DNA of 64,000 nt from Clostridiales bacterium. GTDB lineage: Bacteria > Bacillota > Clostridia > Saccharofermentanales > Saccharofermentanaceae. Below the pieces are notes generated by a model. The model saw only the letters and a list, made by a program, of their open reading frames with translations. It ran no database searches and was not told the origin of the DNA. The first letter of the stretch is position 1, and each line of letters opens with the position of its first letter. Below are positions 16,114 to 25,019 of the stretch, piece by piece. The stretch is from assembly GCA_017511005.1 (NCBI GenBank), contig JAFWLP010000046.1, forward strand, positions 1 through 64,000, written 5' to 3'. Made by a program: the position numbers and the translations under genes.

Positions 16114-19101
16114 TCAGAATCCGATCTCAACGCTGTGTGTCTTGCCGTCAGTTGCCACAGGGATCAGTGTTCCCTCGCAGGCCTCACCGTCGAATCTAAC
16201 CTTGATGCCGTCCTGCGCGCGGATGAATCCTTCAGGCTTTGTAATGTGGATATCGTAAGATGTTCCGCATACGGACACCTTGACATCAAGTCTCCTGTCA
16301 GACTGTCTGAGGATAGGCTCAACTCTAAGGCCCTCGCTCGTGAACTCAATGCCGAAGCACTGGAAGAGCGAGAGGAGAAGCCATGTCGAAGTACCGGACA
16401 ATGTAGGTCCGATGTTCTCGCCTGTCTGGCTGTTGTTGTACTGTGTGCACCATCTGGGGTTACCGCATGTAACGAATGGTGTCTTCAGCGTGTTGTAAGG
16501 AAGGATCTTATCGATGATCCAGTAAGCCGTGTCTGCAAGTCTTGAAGCGAGAGCCTCATCCTTGACGGTCTTGGCTGCGCCGAGCATTGCGGAGCATGCC
16601 ATCATGTTCGCGTGCTTGAACACACCGCCGTTCTCACGGTCACCGGGATAATACAAAGCGACGTCGATCTTGGGCGCGATCCTCGGATAGTCAACTGTCG
16701 AGCAGAGTCTGAATCCGTAAGGCGTCTTGAGATACTTGTCGAGTGAATCGAGCATCGTGTTGATCTCTTCTTCAGAAGCAACTCCCGCAAGGAGTGACCA
16801 TGAGAAGCTGTTAAGGAAGTATGTGCCGGGATGTCCTGCTTCAACTGCAAGTCCGTCGCCCTGCGCGCCGAGATAAGCGATGTCGGTTCTGTCTTTCCTG
16901 TTAAAGAGGACTCTGCAGTAGAAGTCGCCCTTCCAGCAGTGCTCACGGAGATTTGTAGCAAGCTTGTCCGAAAGCGCCTTCATGTCGTCAGCAGCGGGAT
17001 CGCCAATCTTTCTGAACATGGTCTCGGCAGCATCCAGAGCAACCTTCAAAAGGAATCCGTTCATTACGGACTCGGAGAACTCCGAATCGTAAGGGACTTC
17101 ACCGTAAGCCTTGCCGTTTGCGGCAAGCTGCTCTTTGTATTCAGCAACCTTATCCTTACCGGAAATGGCATCGGGATCGACTCTTAAACAGTCGTTCCAG
17201 TCGGCACGGTCGATAAGAGGTATGCCGTGCTTTCCGAGTGAGATCCTGCCGCTGTACATAAGGATAGCCTTGATCGTATCCTTGAGCTTGCGCTTTACGC
17301 CTGCATCAGTCTTCTTGACCCTGGTGCCTGCCATGACGAATTCTTCTTCAAGGAAAGCATAATCGTCAGTAAGTCCTAAATATCTGTCGAGAGCCTGGAG
17401 CAGCCAGAGTCCGTCATCGGACCACCAGCCGGGTTCCTTACCGATCCAGTAGAAATTGTGATTTGTATAGCCGTCTTCGTAAACGTTCTCGATCCAGCCC
17501 GCAAGCATCTCCTTGACGAAGTCTGTTCTTCCCATGCCTGCGAAATAGTACATGGAAGCGAAGATATCCTGGATCTCCCTGAATCCGATCTCGCGGTAAC
17601 CCTTCTGTGTCCAGTCAAGTGATCTCGATACGAATGTCTGGTAGAAGACCTGGAACGGGAGGTTGTTGTTAACGTAAGCCTCGAAGTTCTTGTCGTCGTG
17701 GGAGATCTTCATGTAATTGGAATACATGCCTGCGAAGTCGATGACATCCTGAAGGTCCTTTGCAAGGTTTGCGGGATCCTTGATGTATTCCGCAACTGCT
17801 TCAACTTCCGCAGCAGGTGTCTGGTCGACAACGAACTTGTCGTTTACGCAGTCGGAAGAAAGGCATGTGATGTTGTCGACACGTACGGAGCCGTTTGCCT
17901 TGATCGTGAAAGGTGTGGATGTAGCGAAGAAACCTGGACCCTTTCTTGAAGGTCTTGAAGCCAGAGGATAAATGAACTCAGGCTTTTCGAGGCTTCCGGA
18001 ACCTACGAAATCAGCATATCTGCATGCGTACTGGTCTGCGAAGATATCTCCGCCGGCACTGTGAACGACTGTCTCGTTAAATCTGATGTCGCCCTTTGTT
18101 CCGTTGGGGTTGGGATCTGCGCTTACGGCACGGATCTCGTTATTCTCGTTGAAGAATACCTGCGACTCGCCTACGACCGTTGTGAAGATAACGTCTTCGG
18201 AAAGAGCGTGTGTCTGCTTTGTACCGAACATACCCGTGCAGACAACTCTCAGGTCCCTGTCTTCAGATGTTGTGTTCTCGATGTCGATGAGCTGTGCTTC
18301 GCATGCTACAGGAAGGCCTTCTCTCTGGGGAACGATAAAGATCGTTCTCTTTATGTTGAGGCCGCACTCGAGCTCATAGCTGATGATGGTCCTGTTCTGT
18401 GAGTGAATTGTCTGTATCTTCTTAAGGCCGTCTGCAATTGCCTTGCCTGACCAGAAGATCTGCTTGCCGTTCTCAACGAGATAGAACTGTCTGTTTGCCG
18501 GGAAACCGTTCTCTTCAGGGAGATAGTCCCATCTTGTAGCAAGTACCTGTGTATCGGCGTGTGATCTGAAAGAACCGCCGCCCAGGCTGTCAACGGCACT
18601 CTTAGGTGTCGACTGCAGAGGATGGATGAATCCTATACGGTTGCCGATGAGCATGTTCGTATAGTAATGGGGACCGGGTGAAGGTGTGGAAGGATCGAAG
18701 ATAAGCTCGCCCTTGCCGTTGAGTTCTCCGCCCCATTTCTCGGTGCTGCTTATGAGCTCACCGCATCTTGAGATCACGGAGCCGTCAAAATCCGCGTCGG
18801 CAACAGTTCCGCCCTTCTCGGTCAATGCCTTAAGGCCGCTCTCACTCTTAATGAGCAGGATGCTTGTTCCTTCATTGACTGTTTTAGTAAACTGCCCGAA
18901 AACCGCATCGTCCGAAGCAAGGATATTGACTGCCATGCTGTCGAATCCCAGACCGGAGATGCCGATAACGACAGGTTCCTTGCCGAAGCATACGTACTGT
19001 GCGGAGATTCCGCCCTGTGTATTGTCAGCTCCGAATTTCTTTATCAGGAGCTCTTTTGCAGAACATCTTTCTCCTCTTGCTTTTTCACCGATGTAACCCA
19101 T
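16114..19101 (-). CDS. cdp: Cellodextrin phosphorylase, GH94
   Basis: 995 residues. The enzyme phosphorolyses cellodextrins of three or more glucose units to glucose 1-phosphate and a shorter chain, in the cytoplasm. The sequence follows the C. thermocellum enzyme (about 980 residues): PGPHYYTNMLIGNRIGF and ENGFPANRQFYL in the N-terminal sandwich, REIGFREIQDIFASMYYF and NHNFYWIGKEPGWWSDD in the helical barrel, DRADWNDCL with the general-acid Asp, and GDRENGGVFKHANMM and TGENIGPTLSGT near the phosphate site. I chose ATG 19101 (GGAGG 6 bases upstream) over an ATG 19 codons upstream that lacks a binding site. It lies 127 bases after cbp. Confidence 0.93.
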   Translation of the reverse strand: MGYIGEKARGERCSAKELLIKKFGADNTQGGISAQYVCFGKEPVVIGISGLGFDSMAVNILASDDAVFGQFTKTVNEGTSILLIKSESGLKALTEKGGTVADADFDGSVISRCGELISSTEKWGGELNGKGELIFDPSTPSPGPHYYTNMLIGNRIGFIHPLQSTPKSAVDSLGGGSFRSHADTQVLATRWDYLPEENGFPANRQFYLVENGKQIFWSGKAIADGLKKIQTIHSQNRTIISYELECGLNIKRTIFIVPQREGLPVACEAQLIDIENTTSEDRDLRVVCTGMFGTKQTHALSEDVIFTTVVGESQVFFNENNEIRAVSADPNPNGTKGDIRFNETVVHSAGGDIFADQYACRYADFVGSGSLEKPEFIYPLASRPSRKGPGFFATSTPFTIKANGSVRVDNITCLSSDCVNDKFVVDQTPAAEVEAVAEYIKDPANLAKDLQDVIDFAGMYSNYMKISHDDKNFEAYVNNNLPFQVFYQTFVSRSLDWTQKGYREIGFREIQDIFASMYYFAGMGRTDFVKEMLAGWIENVYEDGYTNHNFYWIGKEPGWWSDDGLWLLQALDRYLGLTDDYAFLEEEFVMAGTRVKKTDAGVKRKLKDTIKAILMYSGRISLGKHGIPLIDRADWNDCLRVDPDAISGKDKVAEYKEQLAANGKAYGEVPYDSEFSESVMNGFLLKVALDAAETMFRKIGDPAADDMKALSDKLATNLREHCWKGDFYCRVLFNRKDRTDIAYLGAQGDGLAVEAGHPGTYFLNSFSWSLLAGVASEEEINTMLDSLDKYLKTPYGFRLCSTVDYPRIAPKIDVALYYPGDRENGGVFKHANMMACSAMLGAAKTVKDEALASRLADTAYWIIDKILPYNTLKTPFVTCGNPRWCTQYNNSQTGENIGPTLSGTSTWLLLSLFQCFGIEFTSEGLRVEPILRQSDRRLDVKVSVCGTSYDIHITKPEGFIRAQDGIKVRFDGEACEGTLIPVATDGKTHSVEIGF

Positions 19102-19228
19102 AATGATCCTCCGCGGATAGATTAATAAAACATTCCTTTTTTCAGCAAGTAACCCCACGGTCCAAAAAGCAACTGCGGGGTCCTGCTTCAGTTAATGACA
19201 TTAGTGACCGGTCTTAATGACCATGTCC

Positions 19229-21718
19229 TCAGCCAAGAACAACCTCAACCTTGTGAGTCTTGCCGTCGCCTGCTACCGGAACGATGCAGCCTTCGACTTC
19301 GTTTCCGTCAACCGTAAGCTTCTTGACGCCCTTGCATACATGATCGGGATTGCTGATCTCGATCTCGTAGATGTCGCCTCTGAACTTACGCTCAACCTTG
19401 AATCCGTCCCAAGCGGAAGGGATCGAGGGATCGACTCTGAGGCCGTCAAACTCAGGCTTGATGCCGAGGATGTACTGGGAGATTGCTACCATGTTCCAGG
19501 CAGCGGTACCCGTGAGCCAGGAGTTCTTGCCCTGACCAAAGTTCTTTGCGTCCTTGCCTCCGATCATCTGACCGTAAACATAAGGCTCTGTCTTATGGAT
19601 ATCAGATGTCTCCTCCGTAAACGCAGGAGCGATCTTTGAGTAGTATTCGAATGCCTTTTCGCCTCTGCCGGCATAAGCCTCGGCACAGATGATCCAAGCG
19701 TTGTTATGCGTGAAGATACCTGCATTCTCCTTGTATCCGCCCGGATATGTGGAGATCTCGCCGTACTGGATGTAGTACTTTGTGAATGCGGGGTTATTGA
19801 GAACAAGTCCATACTCGCAGTTGAGATACTTGTCGATCGAATTGAGTGTCTTGATGTCTGCTCCGACGTCCTTGCCGATCTCGGACATGACAGCGAAGCC
19901 CTGGGGTTCGATGAAGATCTTACCTTCTTCACACTCGTGTGAACCCATCTTCTCACCGTTTGCGTCGTAAGCTCTCAGGAACCACTCGCCGTCAAATGCG
20001 GATTCCATGGTATTCTTCTTCATCTTGTCGATCTCTGCCTGAGCTTTTGCAGCCTCGTCAGACTTCCCGAGGTGCTCGAGGATACCGACATAAGCAGGAC
20101 CTGTGTATGTGAAGAGTGCAGCAACGAATACCGACTCTGCGATCTTTGAATAACCGCCCTCAGCCTTGAACTTCGGGTTGGTGTAAGTCTGGAATGATTC
20201 ACCGGGTGTGTCGGAGAAGCATGACAGGTTGATGCAGTCGTTCCAGTCGGCACGCATTGCGAGAGGCAGTCCGTGAGGTCCGAGATTGTTTACGATGTGA
20301 TAGAAGGATACGTTGAGATGCTCGAGCATTGTGTGCTTTCCTTCCGGATCGTCATCGAAAGGAACGTTGGCGTCGAGGATTCCCCAGTCGCCTGTTTCCT
20401 TAATGTAAGCTGCAACTGACATGATCATCCAAAGCGGGTCATCGGAGAAATCTCCGCCGATGTCAGCATTACCCTTCTTTGTAAGAGGCTGATACTGGTG
20501 ATAGCATCCGCCGTCAGAAAGCTGTGTTGAAGCGATGTCGATAAGTCTTGCCCTTGCGCGGTCAGGGATCTGGTGAACGAAGCCGAGGATATCCTGGTTG
20601 GAATCCCTGAAGCCCATTCCGCGTCCGATGCCTGATTCAAAGTAGGAAGCTGAACGTGAAAGGTTGAATGTGACCATGCACTGATACTGGTTCCAGATAT
20701 TGACCATACGGTTGACCTTGTCATCAGGAGTATCAACCTTATAGATGCTCAACAGGTTCTCCCATGTCGTGCGGAGCTCTTCAAGTCCGGCAGCTACCTT
20801 TTCAGGAGTGTTGTACTTGTCGATCATGGCATAAGCCTTCTCCTTGTTGAGTACCCACTTCTCTCTTGTGAGGAGGTTTGCAGGCTTCTCGGAAGCGAAC
20901 TTCCTGTCCTGCGGGTTCTCGGCATATCCGAGGATATAGATCAGTGTCTTTGACTCGCCCGGAGCGAGAGTGATCTTCTTGTAGTGGGAAGCGATGGGTG
21001 ACCACCCGTCTGCGAATGAGTCTGAAGCCTTGCCTGCCTTGACCGTCTCAGGATCGTCCCATCCGTTGTATATGCTTCCGAGGAAAGCGTCACGGTCAGT
21101 ATCATATCCGTCGATATCATCATTGACCGTATAGAAAGCGTAGTGATTGCGTCTGTCTCTGTATTCGGTTACGTGGTAGATCGTTGAACCTTCGATCTCA
21201 ACACGTCCCGTAGAGAAGTTTCTCTGGAAGTTTGTGCAGTCATCCTGCGCATCCCAGAGACACCATTCAGCGAGTGAGAAAATGGCAAAATCCTTTGCCT
21301 CTGCGCCTTCATTCGTGAGGACGACCTGCTGGATCTCTCCGTCATAATTCTGGGGGACGAAGAAAGTGACTTCAGCCTTGAGACCGTTCTTCTTGCCCTT
21401 AATGACGGTGTAACCCATACCGTGACGGCACTCATATTCATCAAGTTCGGTCTTGACCGGAGACCAGCCGGGATTCCATACGGTGCCGTTGTCATTGATG
21501 TAGAAATAACGGCCGCCCATATCCAGAGGAACGTTGTTGTAACGGTAACGCGTGATCCTTCTGAGCCTTGCGTCCATATAGAAACTGTAGCCGCCTGCAG
21601 TATTGGATATCAGGGAGAAAAAGCCCTGATTGCCCAGATAGTTGATCCAGGGATAAGGTGTTTTTGGAGTGTTAATGACGTATTCTTTTCTTGAATCATC
21701 GAAATGCCCGAATTTCAT
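19229..21718 (-). CDS. cbp: Cellobiose phosphorylase, GH94
   Basis: 829 residues, the normal length for the family. It converts cellobiose and phosphate to glucose 1-phosphate and glucose. The N-terminus [14 protein letters not shown] and the following [10 protein letters not shown] and [15 protein letters not shown] match clostridial cellobiose phosphorylases closely. The general-acid Asp is in the DWNDC motif at about 491-495, and [14 protein letters not shown] lies near the phosphate site. No signal peptide, so it is cytoplasmic. ATG 21718 follows GGAGG. A weak promoter may lie around 21745-21790. It is the first gene of the probable cbp-cdp-hprK-murB-rapZ-whiA cluster, with the hairpin-repeat region upstream. 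Confidence 0.96.
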   Translation of the reverse strand: MKFGHFDDSRKEYVINTPKTPYPWINYLGNQGFFSLISNTAGGYSFYMDARLRRITRYRYNNVPLDMGGRYFYINDNGTVWNPGWSPVKTELDEYECRHGMGYTVIKGKKNGLKAEVTFFVPQNYDGEIQQVVLTNEGAEAKDFAIFSLAEWCLWDAQDDCTNFQRNFSTGRVEIEGSTIYHVTEYRDRRNHYAFYTVNDDIDGYDTDRDAFLGSIYNGWDDPETVKAGKASDSFADGWSPIASHYKKITLAPGESKTLIYILGYAENPQDRKFASEKPANLLTREKWVLNKEKAYAMIDKYNTPEKVAAGLEELRTTWENLLSIYKVDTPDDKVNRMVNIWNQYQCMVTFNLSRSASYFESGIGRGMGFRDSNQDILGFVHQIPDRARARLIDIASTQLSDGGCYHQYQPLTKKGNADIGGDFSDDPLWMIMSVAAYIKETGDWGILDANVPFDDDPEGKHTMLEHLNVSFYHIVNNLGPHGLPLAMRADWNDCINLSCFSDTPGESFQTYTNPKFKAEGGYSKIAESVFVAALFTYTGPAYVGILEHLGKSDEAAKAQAEIDKMKKNTMESAFDGEWFLRAYDANGEKMGSHECEEGKIFIEPQGFAVMSEIGKDVGADIKTLNSIDKYLNCEYGLVLNNPAFTKYYIQYGEISTYPGGYKENAGIFTHNNAWIICAEAYAGRGEKAFEYYSKIAPAFTEETSDIHKTEPYVYGQMIGGKDAKNFGQGKNSWLTGTAAWNMVAISQYILGIKPEFDGLRVDPSIPSAWDGFKVERKFRGDIYEIEISNPDHVCKGVKKLTVDGNEVEGCIVPVAGDGKTHKVEVVLG

Positions 21719-21924
21719 ATTGCTAGCCTCCGCTATTAATTAATAAAGACCTAATCATTCTACACTATACGTTGAAGGTTTGAAACAAAGCAAATATAAA
21801 CATTCTATGTCTTATGTCACATTTTTGTTTCCGTTTCGGACTTCCGCATTTACGGCTCCGTTGCTTTTCTCAGTTTTCGGGTTTCAGGTGCCAATGGTTT
21901 TCCGTAAAACTTTATTATTTGTGG

Positions 21925-21967
21925 TTTGACGGATCTTTGATGGGTTTTAAGCAATCCGTCAAAGATC
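21925..21967. repeat. Two overlapping, mutually exclusive inverted repeats
   Basis: TTTGACGGAT (21925-21934) is a perfect reverse complement of ATCCGTCAAA (21954-21963). The partly overlapping GATCTTTGA (21932-21940) is a perfect reverse complement of TCAAAGATC (21959-21967). Only one of the two stems can form at a time. This may be a switch-like RNA element in the cbp leader, an operator, or chance. Confidence 0.6.
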
Positions 21968-22080
21968 TGGTCAAAAACATCCCTTTTTAACGGATTCCTT
22001 GACAGATATGGCTGTTTTGGTCAACGTCCGCACCAAACGGCTTTTGTAAAGGAGCGGGCAGATCATTGCTTTGCTTGGTG

Positions 22081-22335
22081 TGCACATAAACGTACGGATT
22101 TTTCAATAAAATAGTACGCCAATGAGCAAATATCCGGGAATTTGCTCCAGATCGTACCTTTTTTAACGAAAAACGGTACACTTTTGAGCACAGTAAAAAC
22201 AACAGCGGATTTGCACGCAACTGTGCTGTTTTCGGGCCAAAATCAGCACGCCGGCGAGTAAATCTCGCAAATTTACACGCAAATGTACTCGATTTTCGCG
22301 AAAACCTGCACACTTCCGTGCACTCAGCTTTCCGG
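22081..22335 (-). repeat. Four degenerate tandem units, each with a conserved hairpin
   Basis: Four units of about 60-69 bases begin near 22081, 22140, 22209 and 22271. Each has a stem around a TTTT/AAAA-flanked loop: CGTAC/GTACG (22091-22095, 22114-22118), GTACC/GGTAC (22154-22158, 22175-22179), GTGCTG/CAGCAC (22223-22228, 22244-22249) and GTAC/GCAC (22285-22288, 22308-22311). Between units 1-2 and 3-4 lie second stems, GAGCAAAT/ATTTGCTC (22124-22131, 22140-22147) and GTAAAT/ATTTAC (22258-22263, 22271-22276). Units 1 and 3 share ACGCCnnnGAG, and units 2 and 4 share ACACTTnnGnGCAC, so the higher-order period is about 125 bases. Paired bases change together between units, and the one mismatch becomes a G-U pair on the minus strand. 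Confidence 0.7.
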
Positions 22336-22429
22336 GGCGGACTCAAAAACCGGCCGCGCAAACCAGACAGGGCATCTCACCTGAATCATGAGATACCCCG
22401 CCCGGATCAAAATCTGTTTTTAACGGATC

Positions 22430-23836
22430 CTATATCAGACCGTCCTCGGTCAGCTGCTCCTTAAAGGCATCCTCAGCTTCCTTGACCGAATCAAACGCGC
22501 CTTCGCAATATGCGCCTATCACGGCATTAAAAGCAACTTCGAAGCTTCCCTCACCGGCCATGGCGGTTGAGGCATCCGCATTTAACGCGCTTTCAAGAAG
22601 GATGGCATAAGGGTTCTGTCCGCCGAGCCATTCAAGACAGAATTTGTCATCCTGCGACGCTTCCGTCATGAGACTTATGCTGTTGACGAATTCTCCCCTG
22701 TTTACCATGTCCCTCAGGTTGTCTTCATTGAGGCATACCGCTCTGATGATATCAGCTGCGGCAGCCTTTCTGGTGCAGTACTTGGAGACCATGACCCAGC
22801 ATCCGCCGTTGTAATAACTTACGGGAGCAGATGTCAGACCCCAGTCACCTGAAGTGGGATTGACCGTGGTGCCCTCGCCGGGATTGAGATCCATCTGGTA
22901 TCTTGCAAACTGCAGAGAACCCCAGAATGAGACCACGGACCTGTCAGACATCCTGTCCCACCAAGCTCCGGTCCATCTCTCGTCATTAAACGTGAGTTCC
23001 TCGTCATAAAGTTTCTTTGCGTAATCAAAAAGTTTTTCGACACCCGGATCGATGTTGAGCTTGCCGTTCACTGTCCACGCACTGCTGCGTGATGCAAGGA
23101 AAGCATTATAGAGCTCGGTATAACCGGAAATAAGCTTGACCGAACCGTCAGATCCCGTATTGACCTTTTTAGCGGATTCCATTATCGAATCCCAGGAATC
23201 AAAAGAAGCCGCCAATTCCTCCGGATCCGAAGTGCCGAGATATTTCTCAGCAACGGAACGCTCGTAGAAGACACCGCACGGGCATGCCTTCCAGGAAAGT
23301 CCCCTGATTACGCTGTCACTGTCACTAGCGAACCTGAGCGTATAATCAAACATGTCCGTGCATTCGGAATAATCGATGCCGAGTTCATTGATCGCCAGAA
23401 CGTAACCGGAATCAAGGTATTTCTTGGCATAGGAAGCGTCACAGACGAATATGTCGGGAGCATCCTCACCGCTCGAAAGGACTTCATCCAGTTTCTCCTG
23501 GTAATCATCGCTGTCCTGAACCTGGACAAAGCTGTAATCATCACCCGTAATGCCTGCATACTTCTCCGCAAGGCCAACGAACTCGGAATTATAACTGTAG
23601 ATCACGATCTTTCCGTCATCTTTGTCGGACACATCCGCAACATCCAGTTCTTTGTACCCCTCCAGGTCATCGGGAACCGCCGTTGTCTCCGTAACCTCGG
23701 GTTCTGTCTGTGAAGTCTCCGTCGTCTCTGAACTTACGGCAGTCTCGGACGGCGTTGCCGGACTGCATGCCGTGACGGCTCCTGCCGCCATTACAGATGA
23801 CAGCAGCAAAGCTATCAGCTTATTTTTCTTCAGCAT
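22430..23836 (-). CDS. Extracellular solute-binding lipoprotein (sugar-type)
   Basis: 468 residues. The signal peptide ends in the lipobox GAVTAC (Cys24), followed by a Ser/Thr/Glu linker to about residue 55 and then a type-1 solute-binding fold: KIVIYSYNSEFVGLAEKYAG, DAPDIFVCDASYAKKYLDSG, VVSFWGSLQFA, GDWGLTSAPVSYYNGGCWVM. This pattern is usual for carbohydrate ABC transporters. No permease or ATPase gene is nearby, so the partner components are elsewhere or the protein acts as a sensor. It lies 2 bases after the stop of another lipoprotein gene and shares its promoter. The start ATG follows GGAG. Confidence 0.85.
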   Translation of the reverse strand: MLKKNKLIALLLSSVMAAGAVTACSPATPSETAVSSETTETSQTEPEVTETTAVPDDLEGYKELDVADVSDKDDGKIVIYSYNSEFVGLAEKYAGITGDDYSFVQVQDSDDYQEKLDEVLSSGEDAPDIFVCDASYAKKYLDSGYVLAINELGIDYSECTDMFDYTLRFASDSDSVIRGLSWKACPCGVFYERSVAEKYLGTSDPEELAASFDSWDSIMESAKKVNTGSDGSVKLISGYTELYNAFLASRSSAWTVNGKLNIDPGVEKLFDYAKKLYDEELTFNDERWTGAWWDRMSDRSVVSFWGSLQFARYQMDLNPGEGTTVNPTSGDWGLTSAPVSYYNGGCWVMVSKYCTRKAAAADIIRAVCLNEDNLRDMVNRGEFVNSISLMTEASQDDKFCLEWLGGQNPYAILLESALNADASTAMAGEGSFEVAFNAVIGAYCEGAFDSVKEAEDAFKEQLTEDGLI

Positions 23837-23838
23837 GA

Positions 23839-24909
23839 TCAGGCTCCGATGAGGACAGATGTTCCGTAACGGTTAAGGAAATCCGAATAAGCGTTAATAT
23901 CGATCACCGCACTGTATACAACATCGTCTGCAACTCCGTAAATGGTTGCGAAAGAGTTGTTTGCTCCCTCAGCGGTAGCGGGTCCGGGTGCGATGTAAAT
24001 CCTGTCGAGATCTGTTGCGGAAGGGATCCTTGCTGTTGTCTCGGGCTCATTCTCCTCCTCTTCCTCATCCGTCTCCCTGGTATTTACCGGAGCCGTTGAA
24101 GGCGCGGGAGTCGGCTGGACTCTGAGGCTGTTGACGAGACCTCTTCTGAGTGCGTCTTCAAGGCCTTCGGGATCAACGCTTATCGTGGCGAAAGTAATGT
24201 ACTGGCCCGAGAGCATGTCAAAGCTTGCAAAGTCGACGACGGTCTTCTCTTCAGCCGCAACGCCCTTTACCTCATAAACCATGAGAACTGAAAGCGCGCG
24301 TCCGTTTGTCGTGTACTGGAAATCAACGGTAACAGCTGAAGGAACCTCAATGACCCCGTTCTGCTTAAACTCTGCCTTTGCCTTTGAGGCTACTCTGGAA
24401 TACGCGCCTTCGGCTTCAGCATAGAATCCGTCAACGATCAGGTTGATCGAATCCCTGATATTCTTGTTGGAAGCTTCCGTTACTACGAGTCTTGTGCCTT
24501 CGAAAGTGGCAAGGAGCGTCGTATTGTCATCGGAATATGTCTTCTCTCCGAACTCCTCTGTTGTTACCTTGAAAACATCGGTAAGGTCAATCTCCGTATA
24601 TTCAGAGAAATCAACTCTCTGGGGAAGCGGTGTGGGAGAAGGAGTCGAGGTAGGTGTGGGAGTGGGAGTGGCAGATGTTTCCACAACGGTCTCAGCCGTG
24701 GTCTCCGTGGGTGCCGAAGTCTCTTCGGTCTCAGTAGTCTCCTTGGTCCTCTCCGTCTGTCTTTCGGTCTGGCTAGTAAAAGCACTGCCGAGATCGCTTA
24801 TTCCCTGTCCCAGCTCATCAGTGTTGATGGTACATGCGGCGAGAAGCGTTGCTGCCATGCCTGCCGAAAGCAATAAAGCCACGAGTTTGTTCCCTTCAAG
24901 CTTCTTCAT
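23839..24909 (-). CDS. Lipoprotein of unknown function with Thr/Pro linkers
   Basis: 356 residues. A signal peptide with lipobox TLLAAC (Cys26) is followed by a Thr/Glu-rich stretch and PTPTPTSTPSPTPLP (about residues 82-97), then a folded domain of about 170 residues, a second acidic linker (DEEEEENEPETT, about 277-289) and a C-terminal 60-residue segment. I do not recognise the folded domain with confidence. The linkers suggest a cell-surface protein held away from the membrane. It is first in a two-gene unit with the solute-binding protein. ATG 24909 is preceded by TTGGAGG some 11 bases away. Confidence 0.8.
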   Translation of the reverse strand: MKKLEGNKLVALLLSAGMAATLLAACTINTDELGQGISDLGSAFTSQTERQTERTKETTETEETSAPTETTAETVVETSATPTPTPTSTPSPTPLPQRVDFSEYTEIDLTDVFKVTTEEFGEKTYSDDNTTLLATFEGTRLVVTEASNKNIRDSINLIVDGFYAEAEGAYSRVASKAKAEFKQNGVIEVPSAVTVDFQYTTNGRALSVLMVYEVKGVAAEEKTVVDFASFDMLSGQYITFATISVDPEGLEDALRRGLVNSLRVQPTPAPSTAPVNTRETDEEEEENEPETTARIPSATDLDRIYIAPGPATAEGANNSFATIYGVADDVVYSAVIDINAYSDFLNRYGTSVLIGA

Positions 24910-24997
24910 TTCTCTTAACCTCCAAATTTAATCTAATCCTTATAAACTGTCTGACTTGTTTGTTGTCTTTCATGGCGGAAAACATCCGCACGGGTTC

Positions 24998-25003
24998 ATT
25001 ATA
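24998..25003 (-). promoter_or_regulatory. -10 element of the two-lipoprotein operon
   Basis: Minus-strand TATAAT at 24998-25003, about 90 bases before the start codon at 24909. No convincing -35 is visible. It sits about 17 bases after the stop of the CbiG-like gene, so transcription may begin here. Confidence 0.5.
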
Positions 25004-25019
25004 TCCTACTTTTTCATTA

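Larger units (their letters stand above)
21719..22429 (-). other. 711-base gene-free interval upstream of cbp
   Basis: This is the only long stretch without a convincing gene. From the cbp side it holds an A/T-rich promoter-like segment (about 21745-21800), an overlapping pair of inverted repeats (21925-21967), a 12-base direct repeat TTTTTAACGGAT at 21984-21995 and again at 22417-22428, four degenerate tandem hairpin units (22081-22335), and an imperfect GGGCATCTCA/TGAGATACCC hairpin (22370-22398). A 124-codon open frame crosses it on the minus strand. Its translation is Arg/Lys/Phe/Ser-rich, simply follows the DNA repeats, and lacks a ribosome binding site, so I do not call it a gene. Confidence 0.7.

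Noticed and set aside
21987..22361. 124-codon open frame on the minus strand in the hairpin-repeat region
   Set aside because: Its Arg/Lys/Phe-rich translation just follows the DNA repeats, it has no ribosome binding site, and base changes between units preserve hairpins rather than amino acids.
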